From contig JBNGIS010004703.1 of NCBI GenBank assembly GCA_049999725.1, positions 29,035 through 59,627 of the forward strand: a stretch of 30,593 nt of DNA, in the 5' to 3' direction. Shown here piece by piece: positions 17,301-25,900 of the stretch; the stretch's first letter is position 1, and every line of letters begins with the position of its first letter. Origin of the DNA: Haplomitrium mnioides. Lineage: Eukaryota; Marchantiophyta; Haplomitriopsida; Calobryales. The notes under the pieces are model-generated. The model ran no database searches and had not been told where the DNA came from. It saw only the letters and a list, made by a program, of their open reading frames with translations. A program made the position numbers and the translations under genes.

Positions 17301-18060
17301 ACTTGAAGGGGGTCCTATTGAAAAAACATTACATCAATCTAGAACCCATAGTTGTACCAGTAAGGTGGTGCCAATATCAAATGAATCCCAAGCTCTCTAT
17401 AATGGTGAAAGATGATATTGACAAGTTGTTGGAGGTTGGCTTCATCTACTCAGTCTTGAACAGCAAATAGGCATCGCCTCTACTGGTAGTGCTTAAGAAG
17501 ATGGGGCTAGTTGGAAAGAAAAAGATAAATGTATGCGAGAACTTTCGAAAGCTGCATGAGGTGACCAAAAAGACCATTGCCCTCTACCTTTCACAGAATG
17601 GGTGTTGGCCTTCGTGGCGAGACATGAAGTCTATAGCTTCATGAACGGGTATTTAGGGTACAATTAGATCAAATCAGAGAGGAGAACTAGTTGAAATTGA
17701 TATTCACCATAGAATGGGGGGTGTTTGCCTTCACAAGTATGCTCTTTGGACTTTGTAATACATGAGGGATATTTTACAAAATGATGATGAATTTTTTCCA
17801 CAACTACTTGAGGAAGTTTATGGAGATTTTCATCGATGACTTTGGAGTCTACTGAAAGATCTGTGATCAAGAGCGAGATGTGAGGCTCACCTTCCAATTC
17901 TGCCAAGAGACATGGATATAGCTACATTTGGGAAAATGCCTCTTTTAGAATTAAGAAGACTCCTCACAATGGGTCCGTAGAGCTGGAAATCCTGGAAAGA
18001 AAAAAGATCCCTAAGTAGGTGCATTATGATTTCCTTAAGAGTTATGTGAACAATGAGGGA
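17301..18060 (+). pseudogene. Gypsy-C reverse transcriptase
   Basis: Motifs in order are: HTNLKGVLLKK; VRWCQYQMNPKLSIMVKDDI; DKLLEVGFIYSVLNSK then TAG then ASPLLVVLKK; ENFRKLHEVTKKT; HEVYSFMNGYLGYNQI (Asn replaces the first catalytic Asp, which is Asp in B's YSFMDSY); KLIFTIEWGVFAF; and YLRKFMEIFIDDFGVY with both palm Asp. The TAG after NSK is at the same codon as in gypsy-B. The region then decays. The fingers and palm are clear; the thumb is absent. Confidence 0.87.
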
Positions 18061-18236
18061 GATGGAGGAGATCCAATAGCAACTTGCTTTGAGTCCCCAT
18101 ATGTGTACAAGTGGTAGGGAGATGTACACAATGTGAATAGAAAATGTTTTTTGTAAAGGAGGTGGGGGTGATTAAAGTATAGTATAGCGAGGAGGTAAGC
18201 CAACAAGAGGTTGAATGAATGTTTGTGGTCCTATCC

Positions 18237-18395
18237 ATCAAGTCAGATTTATTAGGCCCGATCTATCAAGTAAGATTTATAGAGTCAAATTTATCGGGTT
18301 TGATCTATCGAATCTAGCTCTATAAGGTTCGATCCATCATATCCCTTCAATTGGGTCAGTTCTATTGGATTGTGGACCATCATTGGCTCTATCGC
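18237..18395. repeat. Decayed minisatellite of about 14-bp units, roughly ten copies
   Basis: Units begin with AT and follow a pattern close to ATCRAGTYAGATYT. They start at 18237, 18251, 18265, 18279, 18293, 18307 (15 bp), 18322, 18336, 18350, 18364 (15 bp) and 18379 (short). Examples are ATCAAGTCAGATTT, ATCAAGTAAGATTT, ATCGGGTTTGATCT and ATAAGGTTCGATCC. Units are divergent, but the phase holds over about 150 bp. It lies just beyond the gypsy-C pol remnant. Confidence 0.75.
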
Positions 18396-20079
18396 TGTTC
18401 GTTAAAGATCAACTATTAACAATCAGACAGTTTTTACCACTCTAGTAACAGGCATACTAAAGGGGGAAAAGACAAGAAGGAAAAAAAGAGAATGAGGGCT
18501 TCTTTCAAATAGTGATTGCTAGAGCTACAGAGGTCAAGTAGGCATGATTTTGATCTTATTGGAAAGTGAATAACTAGAATTGGCATTTGATGCTAATGCT
18601 AGCTATTGAATTCCAAACAATGTGGCACAATATGCATAAAAAGGTGGGGTACTCTTCAATGCTATCAAATGGAGGGAAGCAAGAACTTCTAGGCAAAGGT
18701 CAAGATGGAGAGCAAGAAAAAAGAGAAACAAACATGGGGTATTTACTACCTCACTTCAAGGCTTGAGGGGTTGATTGTTAAGTGCCACAAAAGTAGTAGG
18801 CTACAAGGGAGGGAGTTCTAGTGACACTTCACTTGAAGAGGACTATCAAGAGTGGAGGTGGATGAGGAGGTGTTGAGAATTGTTGGGCAAGAAGTCCTAG
18901 AGGCTTAGACTATTTGGGTGGACTCATTCTTGAAGGTAACCAACATTTGGAGGTGGACCAATACTTGGAGGAGAAAAGAATTCTTTGAGCTTGTATTTTG
19001 TGAGAGGCAACTAAGGGGGGTCTTGGTGTCATCTGTGCTATGGTTTCTCCACAAGATTAGTCCTATGAGAACTAAAAGAGTGTTGTTGAAATCACATTCA
19101 AGGGAAGCAAGGGGAGAAGTGGTTGCATTAGTACCCGGGCACTGTGAGGAAGCTCCAACCAAGGCTTTGGGTAGAGTGGGTTGTTCAGCAACTCAGAGGG
19201 CTGTCTTGCAAAGGTGGAAGTTCAAAAAGACTACTTCTGAGCTTGAGGAAGTAAATCCAAAACTTTTAGTGATGGAATTGGACAAACTATTTGGATGAGA
19301 AGCATTTCTGTGGGAAGGAAGTGTGGAGTGTTGCAAGATGGTTTGGTTGGTGTTGGAATGTTTACTTGATTTTGGCGACATGTGATTTCCACTTTATTGT
19401 ATTTATCAAGATTAAGTAGGAAAACTCAAGAATAGGAAAAGGATTGTAGTGAGGGAAAGAGAGAAGGATAGCGACGCATGTATATACATTGAGGGGATAA
19501 TAAATTGATGTCAGAAATAGGTTTACTCTTGGGGGTTTGTTAGAGCATTAGGTAAAATTCTTAACTTGTTTGGGTGTTGAAGTAGTTGGCCTCATTAGAC
19601 TTTCACACAACAAACGTATGCATTGAATTCCTAGTTGTTAGAGTTATAGGCATTGTGGTAGAGGAGAAGGCCCCTAACTTGTCAGAATCATATCCACCTC
19701 TCTTCGTGGCACTGTATATTTGATGTCTTAAAATTAGATCATAAGCAAGAAGTATTGGCTTGCTACAAAGATCAGTCACTATAGGTCTGGTCTTGCTAGG
19801 TGTTTGAGTGAAGAAGGTCGCATATTCATGAGTGCTTGGGGGTGTTGACAAGGGTGTAGGTCATAAAGTGAAGTGTGGGTGTGTTAATACCCAAAATTGC
19901 TTACAATGGTTCCGAGATTGTCTCATTAAAGAGTCGTGTAATCCTTTGTCACCTCTTCTCTCTGAAATTGTATCTTTGGGTGTAAAGGGAGGAAAGAGGG
20001 GTGTGAGACCAACCCACTACCCCCTACAAGGTTGTGAGTCAGTTTTAAGTGGAGGTTCTTCAGAGGTCGACCCAAGAAG
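18396..20079. other. Unassigned region between gypsy-C and gag D
   Basis: Nothing in known families could be recognised. It is purine-rich on the plus strand and includes open frames 18918-19298 (listed separately) and 19832-20146, whose translation has no known domain before merging into the gag D frame context. It could hold the LTR and leader of element D, but no LTR terminus or primer site was identified. Confidence 0.35.
18918..19298 (+). CDS. Unrecognised open frame, 126 codons, possibly retroelement-derived
   Basis: The longest open frame in this interval. The product is basic and Trp-rich at its N-terminus (IWRWTNTWRRKEFFELV), has a middle with HSREARGEVVALVPGH and ends with a Glu/Leu-rich segment (TSELEEVNPKLLVMELDKL). 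No signal peptide or membrane segment is evident. In-frame sequence upstream of the ATG shows similar composition with stops, so this may be the open part of a decayed longer frame. It does not resemble gag, protease, RT or integrase. A chance frame is possible. Confidence 0.25.
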   Translation: MDSFLKVTNIWRWTNTWRRKEFFELVFCERQLRGVLVSSVLWFLHKISPMRTKRVLLKSHSREARGEVVALVPGHCEEAPTKALGRVGCSATQRAVLQRWKFKKTTSELEEVNPKLLVMELDKLFG

Positions 20080-20947
20080 TACTCTCATGGATGGTTGGAT
20101 GATATTGAGAAAACCACTGATGATACCAATGGGAAGAGCGATGTAAAAATCAATATCCTTCTTGCGGTGTTGAAAAGAGAAGTGCAACCTTGGTATAGCA
20201 GCTTGCCAAAGAACTTCAAAAGGGATTAAGATGCTTTCAAGGTTATATTTGTGTCGAAGTTCAGAAAGATTAGAGAAGAGATGGAGGTCTTGATGAGGAT
20301 TGGTCAACTTAGAATAAAGAAGAAAGAATCAGTGAGGAGATTCTTAGAAAGGTTCAAGAAAATAGTGATGAAGCTTAACCTACTAGCGCACATGGGATGC
20401 TAACCTCATGGTTCTTATCATCTATGCTCAAGGAGATAAGGACATGGGTGAGGCAAACTAACCTTCGCAATCTAGAGGATGTGGTGAGTGCAACCGAATC
20501 CCACATCAAAGTTGCTATTACCAGCTCTCAAAACAAATCAAGGTCTGAGTATGAGTCGAAGTGCTCTTGAAAGAGTTTAGATAGTAATGAGGAGTCCCAA
20601 GACAGCTCCACATTTGCCTCCAAGAGTGAGGATGACTCGATAGCACCAACTCAAGTATAAGAAGGATGCCAAAGAAAGGAAGGACTGAAAATCCTACTAC
20701 CACAAGGAGGTCAAAAAGAAGAGACCGTACAAAGGTCATGATCATGAAGAAGACTTAAAGTTGACTAAAAGAAGAAAAGGGAAAGACCCACTAGAGGAGT
20801 TAAGGGCAAAGATGAAAGCAATAAAGATACTCCTTGTGGGTATCAAACCAGAGTGAAAGCTACTATAGACTTGGAGAGTGGGAGTATAGCGCATCAAATG
20901 CAAAAAACATAGACACTCAAGTTAGAAGTTTCATGTTGAAGCCAATG
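20080..20947 (+). pseudogene. Gypsy-D gag, upstream part
   Basis: Plus-strand motifs: KINILLAVLKREVQPWYSSL, AFKVIFVSKFRKIREEMEVL, IGQLRIKKKESVRRFLERFK, then after a small frame change SWFLSSMLKEIRTWVRQTNL and LEDVVSATESHI. This is the retrotransposon gag domain in order (A-x-x-W, the F-x-x-x-F segment, ES-x-x-x-F-x-x-RF, and the FL-x-x-L-x-x-x-IR...V helix). A Lys/Ser/Glu-rich stretch follows, ending at KCKKHRHSS, a likely zinc-knuckle remnant. The frame is then interrupted by A2 at 20948. It is of the same broad class as gypsy-B/C but cannot be the same copy as C, because gag lies downstream of RT here. Confidence 0.8.
20943..20947. repeat. A2 target-site duplication, left copy (CAATG)
   Basis: CAATG precedes the LTR terminus TGTAAAAA and matches 25666-25670 exactly. 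Confidence 0.95.
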
Positions 20948-21308
20948 TGTAAAAAAACTCAAAGACCAAATCCAAATGAGTAAGAACTCATAGTTAACTC
21001 CAATAGAGTTCTTCAACCAAATGTCAATAAGGCAAGCAAAAGCCATCAACCAAACAACCTAAGTGATTCAAGAGGAACTTCAGAATTAGGAGTGAGGCTA
21101 TGAAGCCCTACCATTTAAACAAGTGTCCTTCACTTACAAGTCACTTCCAATTTCAACCTTAAAAGTGATGATATACCACTTCACTTAAAGTAACTTCAAA
21201 AGCAAGTAACTTTGAAATGATTTAAACCCTAAAAGTGACCCCGTACCACTTCCTTCACTTCTATCTATTTTCTTATAAATAGAACAACATTATGCTTGTG
21301 CTATAACA
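20948..21308 (-). repeat. A2 3' LTR
   Basis: In plus orientation it starts TGTAAAAAAACTCAAAG and ends GCTATAACA, i.e. TG...CA. In reverse complement it aligns with the A1 LTRs and with 27590-28003. It gives the best view of the true LTR end (TTTTTACA) that is mutated in A1. Confidence 0.93.
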
Positions 21309-21322
21309 TAATCCTTGCCTTC
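21309..21322 (-). other. A2 polypurine tract
   Basis: Minus strand GAAGGCAAGGATTA directly before the LTR start TGTTATAG. Confidence 0.75.
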
Positions 21323-21329
21323 GAATAAA

Positions 21330-21500
21330 TGATGTACTCATTATGCTCGACTCTTTCAATTAATCGAACAGCCTCCTGAACATTCTCAAGGTTTAAACAT
21401 GGCTATCAAGTAGCACCATGAAGCAGATTTTCCTTCGATTAAATTTTATATTGAACTTGAGAATGTTGCCCACGTTTGAAGACTCATGTAGCCAAAATAC
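21330..21500 (-). pseudogene. A2 chromodomain
   Basis: Minus-strand DTEEYEVDCILAT at the end of the integrase frame, then, after a stop, KRGQHSQVQYKI and LENVQEAVRLIE. The EEYEV strand and the C-terminal helix of a chromodomain are clear. The WKGY and TWEP aromatics seen in A1 have decayed here. The module would tether the integration complex to modified histone H3. Confidence 0.82.
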
Positions 21501-21900
21501 AATCCACCTCATATTCTTCAGTATCATAAAGAACTATATAAGGAGGAGGAATTTGAACACACTTTGGAAATAGAGAAGGACTAGAAACAAAAGGTTGAAG
21601 TTTAGAGATATGGAATACAAGATGAATCTTCATATGGAAAGTAAGAACAAGTTTATACGCAATTGGAGAAATAGCTTGAGAAATTGAGAAATGACCAATC
21701 CAAGCTCCAGATAACTTTTGAACTTGAGTATCTAAAGACAAAGGAAGATCATTAGTAGAAAGCATAACCTTGCCACCTAAAATATAAGAGAAATCATGAC
21801 CATGTTCATCGGCATATTGTTTTTGCCGATTTTGAGCAATAAGAAGATGGTTTTGTACATCTTGCAAAGAGGAAGATAAATGAGACAAAAGGTAGAAAGA
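21484..21900 (-). pseudogene. A2 integrase C-terminal domain
   Basis: A 134-codon minus-strand frame includes AQNRQKQYADEHGHDFSY, GGKVMLSTNDLPL, QKLSGAWIGHFSISQAISP and AYKLVLTFHMKIHLVFHISK followed by LQPF. These are the standard GPY/F-type C-terminal blocks of chromovirus integrase (GDxVxLxTxxL, KLxxxWxGPF, HxVFHVSxLKP). GPF is GHF here. The frame runs directly into the chromodomain. Confidence 0.9.
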
Positions 21901-22545
21901 CTTAAAACATTTTACAAAGTAGAAGAAAGCAAACCATCAGGAACAAGAGGATGTTGACTTGATATGAGAAAGAAAGGTGAAAATTTAGTACTCGCTTGTT
22001 TGGAGTTGTTGTATGCAAACTCCATAACCGATAAGAAATTATCCCAATATGTGTGATGAAAGTTGAAAAACGCTCAAAGCACTCCCTCCACAATGCGATT
22101 TGTGCGTTCAAATTGCCCATTTGTTTGAGGATGATAAGTCGTAGACATAGATAGTTTGGTTCCCAAAAGTGTAAACAACTCTCGCCAAAACTTCCTAGTG
22201 AATCGTGAATTTTTATCAAATATTACTACATTTGGCATTCTATGATAACAGAGAACTGTATCAAAGTAAATCTCCACCAACTATGGAGCATTTACCGTAT
22301 CCATCATTGGTCTAGATGAATATGTTTGCTTAGCTTATCCACAAATACCACAATGACAGTAAACCTACAAGCCGTGGTTGGAGGCAAAGTGACAAGATCT
22401 AAACTAACATGTTTCCAACGAGTAGTAGGAATTGGTTGTGGTTGAAGAAGGCTAGCTGGTTTTAGATTTGAAGCCTTGTTTTGCTCATAATTTTCATAAG
22501 AACGAACAAAGCCACAAACATCTCAAGCAAGGTTTGTCCACTACT
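21901..22545 (-). pseudogene. A2 integrase catalytic core
   Basis: Minus-strand motifs in several frames: FVRSYENYEQNKAS, LQPQPIPTTRWKHVSLDLV (first Asp), FTVIVVFVDKLSKHIHL, VVIFDKNSRFTRKFW (second Asp) and LGTKLSMSTTYHPQTNGQFE with ERTNR (catalytic Glu). All three D,D,E ligands are visible, although on different frames. In the zinc-binding part both Cys of the CxxC are Tyr (SYENY, where CxxC is normal). The continuous frame is 22074-22280. Confidence 0.9.
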
Positions 22546-22972
22546 AAGTGTGTTGAAGCAACTCCATAGTCTTATTTACCCATAGATGCCCAGAAACTTG
22601 AATGTCATGCACTTCTTGTAAACAGATCATTCTAAGTGCATCATCTTGTGGAATATACATTTGATGACCTGGATAGAGAATACTATCCCGAATGGAAAAA
22701 GTAAGATACTCGGTGTCTTTGTCCGTCGAACGTGCCCTAACAAGATTAAAGAAGACATCTTCTTGTAACTTTTGTTGAAAGTCGTCACTAGTTACTTCAT
22801 TAAGATGTAATATACTAACATTTGCAACCTCTAATATATTTAGTAGATGATCCAATCTTTGTGACAATACATTAGGAATGGTGTGGAATCTTTTGGACTT
22901 GTACTCCACCTTGATATCAAAGAGTTGTAGTTGATCTTCCCATCGATAATGATGACTTGTCATATTTTCCAA
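22546..22972 (-). pseudogene. A2 RNase H end and integrase N-terminal zinc region
   Basis: A 142-codon frame reads HHYRWEDQLQLFDIKVEYKS, IPNVLSQRLDHL (the NVLADALSR-like end of RNase H), a linker, and DALRMICLQEVHDIQVSGHL with both His of the HHCC finger, followed by MELLQHT. The frame is open and only lightly decayed. Confidence 0.88.
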
Positions 22973-22981
22973 ATGAATTAA

Positions 22982-23290
22982 TTAGAGCAAAGGCTTATGA
23001 TTGGTGGGCATAATTACCTTCTTTCTGAAAAGATAGTGTCTCCAAACTTTTGTAGCATAAATTATCGCCAGCTGCTTTTTTTCTTTTGCAGAATAATTCC
23101 TCTCTACAACATTTAGTTGATGTGACATGAAGACAATCAGATGAAGTCCATCTTCAAATACTTGCTGTAACACTGCTCCAATAAAAAAGTAAGAGGCATC
23201 AAAATCAACTACACAACTTGTTTTTAGGTCATACGGTTGTAAAATTGGACGGGAAGACATTGCATCCTTCAGTTGTTGAAATGCCTTTTG
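22982..23290 (-). pseudogene. A2 RNase H
   Basis: The open frame 22982-23260 includes SRPILQPYDLKTS, VVDFDASYFFIGAVLQQVF, LNVVERNYSAKEKKQLAIIY, VWRHYLFRKKVIMPTNHKPLL. The Asp of DFDAS and the Glu of KEKKQLA are present; the third catalytic Asp is Asn in TNHKPL. A1 is truncated before this last motif. Confidence 0.88.
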
Positions 23291-24160
23291 CTATTTGGTT
23301 TTCCGTTGAAAATTTGCCTCATTACCTAGCAAATTCGTAAATGGTGCAGCAATATGAGCATAGTAATGGATGAATCTTCAATAAGAACTTGCTACTTCTT
23401 TGAAAGCTTGAACATCCTTTGCATCTTTTGGTGTTGGCTACTTTGCAATAGCCTTGATTTTCTCTTCCTCCATCTTGATGCCATTCGCAGACACTTTATG
23501 CTTTAGGTAAGTCACCTCTTGCTTCTAAAACTCACACTTAGACTTCTTGCAATAAAACTTCCAATTCTATAGTCTTTGAAATACTTCCTTGAGATGAGTA
23601 CGATGCTCAATTGCACTTTTACTTAAGATAAAGGATATCTTCCAAAGACATCAACATTAACTTATCCAATAACCATGAAAAACATAATGCATTTGATTTA
23701 TAAATATTGTTAGAGCATTAGTATAACCAAATGTAGGAACCCTTCACTCAAAATACCCATACCTTGTGCAAAAAGCCATCTTCGGTACAACACTTGGCTT
23801 GATAGGAATTTGCCAATAGCCACTTTAAAGATCTAGAAAAGAATTGCGCGCCACTTAATTGATCTAGCAAATCATGAATACAAGTTAGAAGATATCCACT
23901 CTTTACTATTTGATTGTTCAATCCTCAATAATTTGTATAAAGACAAAATCCACCATCTTTCTTTGATACAAAGAATACCGGAGCTCAACAAGACGAAGCA
24001 CTATGTTGAATGAAGTCCTTCTCAAGAAGATTTGTCAATGTCTTTCAAAGCTCCTCAAATTATTGTGGTGATAATCGATATATAGATCGATTGTAAGGAG
24101 TACTTCCTAATATCAACTCAATTGTAAAAGACATTCCTTGATCATCTCGTAACCTCTTAT
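23291..24160 (-). pseudogene. A2 reverse transcriptase, heavily decayed
   Basis: Alignment by eye with A1 RT holds over the whole interval, for example KKDGGFCLYTNY, KKSKCEF followed by a stop, and KMEEEKIKAIAK followed by a stop. The palm motif FLDDI of A1 reads SLEDI here, so a catalytic Asp is lost. Several small indels break the frame, and no open frame longer than 60 codons is left on this strand. Confidence 0.8.
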
Positions 24161-24329
24161 ATCAAATCCTCCAAAAATAGATCCACAAACTCTATCAAAA
24201 TATCATTGATCATTGAGTTAAGCACATCTTTTCCTCCCTTCTAACTCAAGTCCATGATGGGCTTGATCCAAACAACAAAGATAGGAAACTCCTTCTCCAC
24301 TAGAGTAACATGTTGAACCAATTTTGGCT

Positions 24330-24665
24330 ACTTCACCAAGGGTGTCGAACACCCAGAAAAAAATTTCTTACCTTGTAAAATAACTTAAATATGTCATTTT
24401 TCCCAATCAAATTGAGTGGATCAATCTGAAGACAATGCAACCCTAAAATAATGTTATACTGTACAAGTGCAATAACAAATTGCATGTATTCAACATACTC
24501 TTTTCCAATCCCTAGAAGGAATGACTTTTGAGAGAAAAACAAGTCATGCTTTTTGGCCATCAGTCAAAGTCATAGGCATAAATTTTCTTTGATTATCTTA
24601 GCAAAATATAATAATATAGAATTTTCACACAACTCCCACTATCCACCAACATTCTACAAGAGTCT
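24330..24665 (-). pseudogene. A2 protease, active-site DSG retained
   Basis: The minus strand near 24630-24660 reads CRMLVDSGS, the aspartic protease active site. It is followed after frame changes by LMAKKHDLFFSQKSFLLGIG and EYMQFVIALVQYNIILGL in the frame 24333-24560. A1 has the same layout but with E-S-K at the active site. A gag-like tail precedes it without a zinc knuckle. Confidence 0.82.
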
Positions 24666-25300
24666 CCTCAATTATACCATCAAGATGGAACAAAGTACCT
24701 CAAATTATGGTCGAAACTTCAACTCCATGAGAGCTTGTGAAGTTTTGAGTATGTCGTTTTAATGGTTGATGATGTGATCGAGCTTTTGTAGTAGTAAGTA
24801 ATGAGTCATGCCACTCTGCCATGCACATTGCTTCTTTTTATTGAGTAGGCTCTCTCATTGCAACTTCTATTCTTGTGCGAGGCTTCAATCCTTGAACAAA
24901 GCAGTCTGGTGCTTCTTCTTCTCTTATATCAAGAATTTGTATAACTGTATTCTTAAAATGTGTAACATAGATTCTCATAGTACCAAGTTACTTCAATTCG
25001 ACCAATCAATCTTTTGAAAATTTTTAGGTATTTACAATCCTAAATCTTGAAATCAACGTTTTTTTTCAATTCACACCAAGATACAATAGGAGCAAAAAAT
25101 CCATGTTGTGCTTGTTCTATTTGATATCTCCACCAAGTCTTTGCAACTCCTTCCAGTTGACCTGCTGCAAATGAAATTCGTTAACCATCTCCTCTAATAT
25201 TTGTAGCTTGAAACTATTTCTCACAATGGAATATAAAGTTCTCAGATACACCACAAACCATCTTCAAAATCGTTTATAACTTTCTTCTTCTCGAAAAGTT
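24666..25300 (-). pseudogene. A2 gag, N-terminus lost in the assembly gap
   Basis: In reverse complement it aligns with A1 gag from FRKEE to AERHDSLL: minus-strand fragments include FREEESYK-like codons next to the gap, FQDLGL, LHILRIQLYKFLI and AWQSGMTHYLLL. The start codon region falls in the N run. Several frameshifts and stops are present. Confidence 0.75.
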
Positions 25301-25400
25301 NNNNNNNNNNNNNNNNNNNNNNNNNNNNNNNNNNNNNNNNNNNNNNNNNNNNNNNNNNNNNNNNNNNNNNNNNNNNNNNNNNNNNNNNNNNNNNNNNNNN
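25301..25400. other. Assembly gap (100 N)
   Basis: Exactly 100 N. The flanks are A2 gag on the left and the A2 5' LTR on the right. By alignment with A1 and the A2 3' LTR the missing piece should hold the first part of gag, the primer site and about 60 bp of LTR, nearer 190 than 100 bases. Confidence 0.98.
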
Positions 25401-25665
25401 TTCTTCAACCAAATGCCAATAAGGCAAGCAAAAGCCAAGCCACCAAAAAACCTGAAGGATTTTGGAGAGGAATTCTAGAATGAGGAGTGGGGCTATGAAG
25501 CCCTTCTATTTACATAAGAGAAGAACTCTATTAGAGTTCACTTAAAGTAACCTCAAAAGCAAATAACTTAAAAATAGTTTCAACTCTAAAAGTTGCCATT
25601 TACCACCTCCTTCACTCCTATTTATTTTTATATAAATAGCACAACATCATGGTTGTACAATTACA
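25401..25665 (-). repeat. A2 5' LTR, partial, with internal rearrangement
   Basis: In plus orientation it starts at TTCTTCAACCAAATGCC, corresponding to about base 62 of the A2 3' LTR. It ends GGTTGTACAATTACA. Relative to the 3' LTR a segment of about 70 bp between TTTACATAAG and CACTTAAAGTAAC is missing and replaced by a stretch containing the family palindrome (25523-25539). Confidence 0.9.
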
Positions 25666-25670
25666 CAATG
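25666..25670. repeat. A2 target-site duplication, right copy (CAATG)
   Basis: Exact match to 20943-20947. Confidence 0.95.
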
Positions 25671-25900
25671 CCATTTACTACGTAAGAGAGGAACTCCCAA
25701 AATACATGAGAGAAGAAGTGGAGAATGTGCAAGACGAGGCTCTCAAGACTATATACAAAGAAGGCGAATGTCAACCGGTTGGGAATAGGGCTGGCTCAAT
25801 TTTTTTTTTAATTTTATCTCCAAGTGATTATTTTTTTGTCTATAAGGAACATAACATCAAGCAAAGAGCGTAGGAAGCGTAAGAAAGAGTAAAAGGCTAA
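25671..25900 (+). pseudogene. Gypsy-D gag, downstream part beyond A2
   Basis: The plus-strand frame across 25649-25873 is open for 74 codons and contains AIYYVREELPKYMREEVENV, EALKTIYKEGE and, after a T9 run, FFVYKEHNIKQRA. It is in the frame expected for continuation of the interrupted gag. A Lys/Arg-rich tail follows to about 25900. Function is lost by the A2 insertion. Confidence 0.6.

Larger units (their letters stand above)
16739..18060 (+). mobile_element. Gypsy-C: truncated protease-linker-RT fragment, same family as gypsy-B
   Basis: Plus-strand homology starts abruptly inside the last strand of protease (TVVYFGSLSYQRE, matching RYIMIGSKEQR in B) and runs through the linker into RT. 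It ends in RT after the palm. Both ends are truncated and no LTR was seen. Shared linker segments (RNELKVVRVT here, RNEVRVVKTTQ in B; ERRAFQVGVGL here, YEGKKFQV in B) show that B and C are copies of one family in opposite orientation. Confidence 0.8.
20948..25665 (-). mobile_element. Chromovirus A2: Ty3/gypsy element inserted in gag D
   Basis: Flanked by perfect 5-bp duplications CAATG. LTRs 20948-21308 (3') and about 25340-25665 (5', partly in the assembly gap) enclose gag, protease, RT, RNase H, integrase and chromodomain on the minus strand, about 4.7 kb in the assembly. It is the most complete A-family copy here and the only one retaining integrase. RT has lost its palm Asp motif and frames are broken, so it is dead. 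Confidence 0.94.

Noticed and set aside
18237-18395. CRISPR-like array
   Set aside because: Units are only about 14 bp with no distinct spacers, in a plant nuclear context; it is a decayed tandem repeat.
17301-25900. Gypsy-C RT and gag D as parts of one element
   Set aside because: On the plus strand RT precedes gag, the reverse of the required order, and no LTR structure joins them.
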